Source: Bacillota bacterium (GTDB lineage: Bacteria; Bacillota; Clostridia; Acetivibrionales; DSM-1351). From it: a stretch of DNA of 17,107 bases. Position numbers and translations under genes: made by a program. Shown in pieces: positions 13,023-17,107 of the stretch. Location: the NCBI GenBank assembly GCA_023433945.1, contig JAEYTP010000122.1, positions 1 to 17,107 on the forward strand, in the 5' to 3' direction. Each line of letters opens with the position of its first letter. Positions within the stretch are counted from its first letter, which is position 1. Under the pieces are notes generated by a model, which was not told where the DNA came from, did no database searches, and saw nothing but the letters and a program-made list of their open reading frames with translations.

Positions 13023-13906
13023 TATTTTGCACCTCTTTTCTCATACATCAGGTACATATAGGCATCCTCGACGTTTGGCACAATAGGCACAGCTCCTGGA
13101 AATGCAGCTTCTATATTATCCGCTACAAAACGAACATTGGCTGTACTTTCCAATGCCAGCATATTTGTTACCATGTATTTTTTCCTTACTTCATCTAATT
13201 CCATTTTAGATATATCAGCAGTGAATATTTTACCCTGTGCTCTCTCTAAGAGCTCTGCAACGGTTCCCTTGTAAATAATGTTACCCTCATCCATGATAGC
13301 TATTTTTTCACAGGTAGCTTCAATATCTCCTACAATATGCGTTGATAGCATAACAATTCTATCATCAGCTATCTCTGAAAGAAGATTACGAAACCGCACC
13401 CTCTCCTCAGGGTCTAGACCTGCTGTCGGTTCATCAACAATCAGTACCTTTGGCTCATGTAATATAGCTTGCGCAATCCCTAGTCTTCTCTTCATACCTC
13501 CAGACATTGCTTTTACCTTGGTGCGCAAATTATTTTGTAGATTTACCCTCTCTAGTAATACCGGTATTCTCTGCTTTCTAGTCTTTTTATCAAGTCCTGA
13601 TAAAACGCCCAAATAATCCATAGCCTCATAAGCTGTCATATTTCCATACATAGAAAAATCCTGTGGCAAGTATCCTACCAAACTTCTAACCTTACAGGCG
13701 TCCTTTGTTGGCACGCCACAAACTATTACTTCACCAGTGTTAGCAGGTAAAAGAGTAGTTATCACCTTCATTAATGTTGTCTTTCCAGCTCCATTTCGTC
13801 CTAGCAGTCCAAACATCCCGTTTCCAATAGTAAGGTCTATATTTCTTAGTGCCTGCTTTTTCCCATAATATTTACTTACATCCTTTAGAATAATTTCAGT
13901 ACTCAT
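13022..13906 (-). CDS. ABC transporter ATP-binding protein
   Basis: A 294-residue nucleotide-binding subunit. Walker A GRNGAGKTT (36-44), Q-loop Gln82 in GYLPQDF, signature MSGGMKRR (134-141), Walker B VLIVDEP (154-160), D-loop AGLDP (162-166) and H-loop His190 are all intact, so it should hydrolyse ATP. The C-terminal 80 residues are the extension usual in the ABC-2/multidrug-type exporters. AGGAG stands 5 nt before the ATG. It lies 66 nt after the histidine kinase, with no terminator-like hairpin and no clear promoter between them, so it is probably on the same transcript. It is followed directly by its two membrane partners. Confidence 0.95.
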   Translation of the reverse strand: MSTEIILKDVSKYYGKKQALRNIDLTIGNGMFGLLGRNGAGKTTLMKVITTLLPANTGEVIVCGVPTKDACKVRSLVGYLPQDFSMYGNMTAYEAMDYLGVLSGLDKKTRKQRIPVLLERVNLQNNLRTKVKAMSGGMKRRLGIAQAILHEPKVLIVDEPTAGLDPEERVRFRNLLSEIADDRIVMLSTHIVGDIEATCEKIAIMDEGNIIYKGTVAELLERAQGKIFTADISKMELDEVRKKYMVTNMLALESTANVRFVADNIEAAFPGAVPIVPNVEDAYMYLMYEKRGAK

Positions 13907-13972
13907 ATTAGCTCCTATCTGTTAGTTTTTTTATTACATGTTGATAATAACTGTAATTTCTCTATTATTTCT

Positions 13973-15184
13973 CTACATAATAAAAAAACTTGCACATACG
14001 ATTGCACCGCCCCTAGTACTGTTGGAAATGCTCAGGCTGCCTCCATGTTTCTCACAAAGAAGTTTACATATGGTAAGCCCAATCCCAAAATGTTCACTAG
14101 AGTCAGCTCTACTACTGTAATACGGGCTGGTTGCCATAAATAATTCCTCCTTGGAAAAACCCTTTCCGTCATCTCTTACATAAAGGTGAAGCATATCACC
14201 TTCATTTTCTAACAATATGTCAATATGAGAATTGGTGTAGGAGAGTGCGTTTGATAGTAAATTCTCTAGTACCTCTAATATAACGTGGTCATCATAATAC
14301 GCTTCATCTATAGAGAGGTTATTTTGAATGTCTATTATAATACTTTCAAGCCCCTTCAAACCGCTTGCAATACGCCTTATGCTTTCCACTAGGTCAATAA
14401 GTTTCTTTTTGCTTTTCTTTATCTTGATGCCCTCAAAGGTATGTATATCCTTCATCGTTTCAGAAAACTTCTTTAGTCTATTTACTTGGTCTTCTAAAAG
14501 TTTTAGTGTGTCGAGCAGTTTTTCTTCACTCATCTTTCCTGTGGGGTAATATTTCGTCAAGAGCTCGGTGTAGCCTTGCATTACAGTAAGTGGTGTGCGC
14601 AGGTCATGAGCAAAAGCTGCATTTAGCCTTCTCTGCTCCTCCATCATATTCCACATACTCTCTTGATTTTTCGAAAGCTGGACACGCATTTTATCAAATG
14701 CGCTACAGATTTCACTCATCTCGTCCCCACTTTCATAACGGCATTCAAAGCTCAAATCATTGCGGCTAATGTATCGAGCTTCCTCTATTAATAAATTAAT
14801 AGGCTCTTCAAGCCTGTTTCTATAGAAGATATGTGAGGTAAACCCAATGGCTATTATGGAGTATAGTAAAATTGAACCTTTTTCAATAAGATCAATGATA
14901 AAAATAAGCTTTGAATCAAGTGAATTTACACCTGTCGCATCGGCTGGGTCTATGCCTTGTACCTCCACAGTAAGCGTTCCCTCAGAGTTATACATAATAC
15001 TTTTAGTATTGGAATACTCTTGATATATTAGCGTTCTCCAGCCCTCACAAAATACTATTGTGGTAATATAAGCAGCTATAACCGCAAGAATTGCTATAAG
15101 TATGTAAATTCCTAATGATTTCTTAAGAGATGTAATTTTCAGCTTATCTTTTAAATATTTGATCTTTTCATCTATCCAATCCAT
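13973..15184 (-). CDS. Sensor histidine kinase
   Basis: A 403-residue membrane kinase that autophosphorylates on histidine and passes the phosphate to the response regulator encoded just upstream. Parts in order: helix 1 (about 24-45), a short extracytoplasmic loop of about 50 residues (46-98), helix 2 (about 99-120), HAMP linker (about 121-175), H-box FAHDLRTPLT with His193, N-box with Asn308 and Asn312, G1 DDGKG (338-342) and G2 GIGL (367-370). All catalytic boxes are present. The frame opens with a TTG at 15202, but the ATG at 15184 has GGGGAG and AGTAGG just upstream and is preferred. It overlaps the regulator gene by 13 nt. The sensed signal is unknown. Confidence 0.95.
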   Translation of the reverse strand: MDWIDEKIKYLKDKLKITSLKKSLGIYILIAILAVIAAYITTIVFCEGWRTLIYQEYSNTKSIMYNSEGTLTVEVQGIDPADATGVNSLDSKLIFIIDLIEKGSILLYSIIAIGFTSHIFYRNRLEEPINLLIEEARYISRNDLSFECRYESGDEMSEICSAFDKMRVQLSKNQESMWNMMEEQRRLNAAFAHDLRTPLTVMQGYTELLTKYYPTGKMSEEKLLDTLKLLEDQVNRLKKFSETMKDIHTFEGIKIKKSKKKLIDLVESIRRIASGLKGLESIIIDIQNNLSIDEAYYDDHVILEVLENLLSNALSYTNSHIDILLENEGDMLHLYVRDDGKGFSKEELFMATSPYYSSRADSSEHFGIGLTICKLLCEKHGGSLSISNSTRGGAIVCASFFIM

Positions 15185-15846
15185 GTGTAACCTACTCCCC
15201 AAACTGTCTTAATCAAATTACTTTCGCTGTATTTTCCTAATTTCACGCGAATTCTTCTAATATGCTCGGTAATTATGTTACTATCCCCTTCTTTGTCAAA
15301 ACCCCAGAGCTTTTCATAAATTGCTTCCTTGGTAAATATCTGTCCTTTGTGCATGATTAGAAGCTCTAAAATATCAAACTCTGTCTTGGTAAGTGAGACT
15401 TCTTCTTCTCTATAAAATAACTTGCGTTCTGAAAATGATATAAGGAATTGCTCCGAAAAACGAACCCTATCTCTACCTAATCTACGTTCCTCACGTCTCA
15501 AATGCGCTTGAACCCTTGCTGATAGCTCCTCCAGGCTAAAAGGCTTCAAAATGTAATCGTCTCCGCCTACCATAAGTCCATTTATCCTATCCTGTTCTTC
15601 TATTTTGGCAGTGAGAAAAAGAATAGGGCAGCTAACATGATGCCTGATTCGCTTACAAAGCTCTATACCATCCATTTGGGGCATATTTATGTCCAACAAA
15701 ATAATATCTGGTATGATTTCTATCTTTTCTAAAGCTTCTATACCATTGAAAGCGATGTATACCAGATATCCCTGCAATTCAAAAAAATCCTTTAATAATC
15801 TTACAATATCCTTTTCATCATCTATTACAAGAATTTTTAAGCCCAT
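15172..15846 (-). CDS. OmpR/PhoB-family response regulator
   Basis: A 224-residue two-domain regulator. The receiver domain (3-116) has acidic pair Asp9/Asp10, phospho-acceptor Asp52 (LLDINMPQMDG), Thr79 and Lys101. The winged-helix DNA-binding domain (about 127-223) carries LTKTEFDILELLI, a recognition helix around 187-203 and the final VWGVGYTW. The open frame begins with a TTG at 15861, but GGAGGG lies 7 nt before the ATG at 15846, so the latter is the start. It is the first gene of the minus-strand cluster with the kinase and ABC genes, which are its most likely targets. Confidence 0.96.
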   Translation of the reverse strand: MGLKILVIDDEKDIVRLLKDFFELQGYLVYIAFNGIEALEKIEIIPDIILLDINMPQMDGIELCKRIRHHVSCPILFLTAKIEEQDRINGLMVGGDDYILKPFSLEELSARVQAHLRREERRLGRDRVRFSEQFLISFSERKLFYREEEVSLTKTEFDILELLIMHKGQIFTKEAIYEKLWGFDKEGDSNIITEHIRRIRVKLGKYSESNLIKTVWGVGYTWIG

Positions 15847-15886
15847 ATCAACACCCTCCAACTATAACTTTATCATTAGTTCTAGT

Positions 15887-15895
15887 AATATAACA
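15887..15895 (-). promoter_or_regulatory. Possible extended -10 promoter of the two-component/ABC cluster
   Basis: On the minus strand TGTTATATT reads as TGn followed by TATATT, about 40 nt before the regulator start codon. No good -35 sits at 16-18 nt, which would fit an activator-dependent or extended -10 promoter. Weak evidence. Confidence 0.3.
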
Positions 15896-15980
15896 TAATT
15901 ATCTATAATTTATCTACAAGTACTACCGAAAACTCCGTCCAGAATAAATAACTTTGACAATATAAATTTCCTTAAAAAAG

Positions 15981-16019
15981 TCGAGAGTATGTCTACTAAT
16001 ATGATATACTAAACATACT
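15981..16019 (+). promoter_or_regulatory. Promoter and inverted repeat in front of the AraC-type gene
   Basis: TCGAGA (15981-15986) and TATACT (16005-16010) are separated by 18 nt, a weak -35 with a good -10. AGTATGT (15986-15992) and ACATACT (16013-16019) are exact inverted repeats of 7 bp that bracket the -10 box with 20 nt between them. This could be a binding site for the regulator itself or for the divergent response regulator. Confidence 0.4.
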
Positions 16020-16048
16020 TTATAAAGTAAAAATATGGTAGGTAGTGT

Positions 16049-16462
16049 ATGGATTATTTTTTAACTATAAGTTCTATTATCATTTTCATAGAAAATAGAA
16101 TACAGGAAAAGATCGACTATAAGGATTTAGAAAGAGCCACAGGGTTTTCGCTAGCACATATTAGAGATATTTTTGTGATGAAAACTGGCATAACTCTTTC
16201 AAAGTATATACTTACTCGAAAAATTTACAATGCGGCATATGAAATCCTATATAACCACCATAGCATAATAAGCATCGCTACTAAATACGGTTTTACTAAT
16301 CCTGATACCTTTACTCGTGCATTTAAACGAGTCACTGGGTTAACACCATCTGAATTCAGAAAAAAGCGTCCACCTGTAGGCAGAATAAAGCTCTGTGCTT
16401 GTGCGTTCGGCGTTGGACTACTAAATCCAATAATAAGAGAGGATGATAATCATGAGCAATAA
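16049..16462 (+). CDS. AraC-type transcriptional regulator, DNA-binding domain only
   Basis: A 137-residue protein whose first 105 residues are a complete AraC/XylS DNA-binding domain. The first helix-turn-helix is at about 22-46 (KIDYKDLERATGFSLAHIRD) and the second at about 71-97 (SIISIATKYGFTNPDTFTRAFK), ending with the family signature TGLTPSEFRK. No ligand-binding domain precedes or follows; the tail (106-137) is short and contains two Cys (CAC). MarA/SoxS-like regulators share this layout. The ribosome binding site (GGTAGG, 6 nt before the ATG) is weak. The stop overlaps the next gene by 11 nt, so both are probably coupled, and the missing sensory function may lie in that next protein. 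Confidence 0.9.
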   Translation: MDYFLTISSIIIFIENRIQEKIDYKDLERATGFSLAHIRDIFVMKTGITLSKYILTRKIYNAAYEILYNHHSIISIATKYGFTNPDTFTRAFKRVTGLTPSEFRKKRPPVGRIKLCACAFGVGLLNPIIREDDNHEQ

Positions 16463-17107
16463 TGAAAACAGTGTTGTACTATATGGTATTTCAAAAGTTG
16501 AATATGGCGCAAACGGCTGTACACCATATCCAATGTGTCTGAAAAGCTGTGCAAACTACCTTGGTCAAGACGCAAGCATTGACTTTTTAATGGCAGCTAC
16601 AGGAGCAGCCTTTCGGCTAACATGGGATACAACCTCATGGAATGGTGGAAATGTTGATGTTATTCATACATTTGATAATGCTGAAGAGATTTACAAATTA
16701 GGTGTTGAAGCATTAGGTCGTGAGTTTGAGATAATAACTAGGCTAAATACATCTTGTGATGTAAAGTTTACCAGTAATAATAATTCAGACAACAAAAATG
16801 AATTTATTAACTTTATTAAGAATCAGATTGACAAAGGGTTTCCTTGTATTGCACTTGGCATAATTGGCCCACCTGAGGCCTGCATTATAACAGGCTATAG
16901 GCAAAGCGGTAAAACCCTGTTGGGTTGGAACTTTTTTCAGGATGCTATAGAGTTTGCAACTGATGTAAAGATTGATGAATCAGGTTATTTCATTTCAGAT
17001 AATTGGTGGGAAAACAAAGATACAATAGCTGTAATTTCTATTGGTGAAAAATATAAACCGCAAATAACTGACAAAGCAATTATTGAAAATGCTATTAAAG
17101 TATTAAC
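16452..17107 (+). CDS. BtrH N-terminal-like (C39/papain-like fold) protein, 3' end missing
   Basis: The first 218 codons of a gene that runs off the right edge. Visible: NGCTPYPMCLKSC (21-33) with Cys23, Cys29 and Cys33; LMAATGAAFRLTWD (46-59); and GFPCIALGIIGPPEACIITGYR (129-150) followed by a Trp-rich strand region. A Cys near the N terminus, a Gly-Ala-Ala-Phe-Arg motif and a later hydrophobic strand pair ending in Gly-Tyr are what I recall from BtrH N-terminal domain proteins, relatives of C39 and papain-like peptidases. BtrH itself is an acyltransferase of butirosin synthesis. GAGG stands about 9 nt before the ATG, and the start overlaps the AraC-type gene by 11 nt. Family assignment is from memory of the motifs; whether it is an enzyme or a ligand sensor for the regulator is open. 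Confidence 0.6.
   Translation, partial: MSNNENSVVLYGISKVEYGANGCTPYPMCLKSCANYLGQDASIDFLMAATGAAFRLTWDTTSWNGGNVDVIHTFDNAEEIYKLGVEALGREFEIITRLNTSCDVKFTSNNNSDNKNEFINFIKNQIDKGFPCIALGIIGPPEACIITGYRQSGKTLLGWNFFQDAIEFATDVKIDESGYFISDNWWENKDTIAVISIGEKYKPQITDKAIIENAIKVL

Overview
The window looks like chromosomal DNA from a low-GC Gram-positive anaerobe of the class Clostridia. Support for this is the AT-rich intergenic DNA, the strong AGGAGG-type ribosome binding sites, a YerC-type TrpR-like protein, a SecA with a C-terminal zinc motif, and a two-component/ABC cluster of Firmicutes style. I cannot name a genus from the sequence. No rRNA, tRNA, CRISPR array, transposase or phage gene is visible.

Left part (1-6700), mostly minus strand. 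From upstream to downstream it holds a yerC-like regulator, an unknown membrane protein, secA, a terminator, a perfect 33-bp-arm palindromic element, a promoter, folC, a membrane-anchored TPR protein overlapping folC by 11 nt, a terminator, and the first 24 codons of a gene that looks like an ECF sigma factor with an ECF-type promoter. This is a housekeeping region (protein export, folate polyglutamylation) with small unknown genes in between.

Middle part (6700-11160). A plus-strand gene encodes a membrane-anchored protein built from two copies of an unrecognised domain. A 57-residue two-helix membrane protein follows on the minus strand. Next comes a minus-strand pair: an SPFH/band-7 membrane protein and an Arc-type ribbon-helix-helix (RHH) DNA-binding protein with an acidic 8-residue repeat tail. 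The promoter of that pair is covered by an 18-bp-arm perfect palindrome, so autoregulation by the RHH protein is an attractive inference. A plus-strand MTA/SAH nucleosidase gene with a good sigma-A promoter and a leader of about 165 nt ends this part.

Right part (11165-17107). A minus-strand five-gene cluster encodes an OmpR-family response regulator, a histidine kinase, an ABC ATPase and two ABC-2-like membrane proteins. The short spacings and overlaps suggest one transcript in which the sensor pair controls the transporter. Divergent from it, on the plus strand, a short AraC-type regulator that is only a DNA-binding domain overlaps the start of a gene, cut by the window edge, resembling BtrH N-terminal (C39/papain-like) proteins.

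Several annotated starts are shorter than the longest open frame because a clear ribosome binding site sits in front of an internal ATG. I found no plainly new defence or mobile system. The best leads are the duplicated-domain protein, the SPFH/RHH operon with its palindromic operator, the AraC/BtrH-like pair, and the 33-bp palindrome behind secA.
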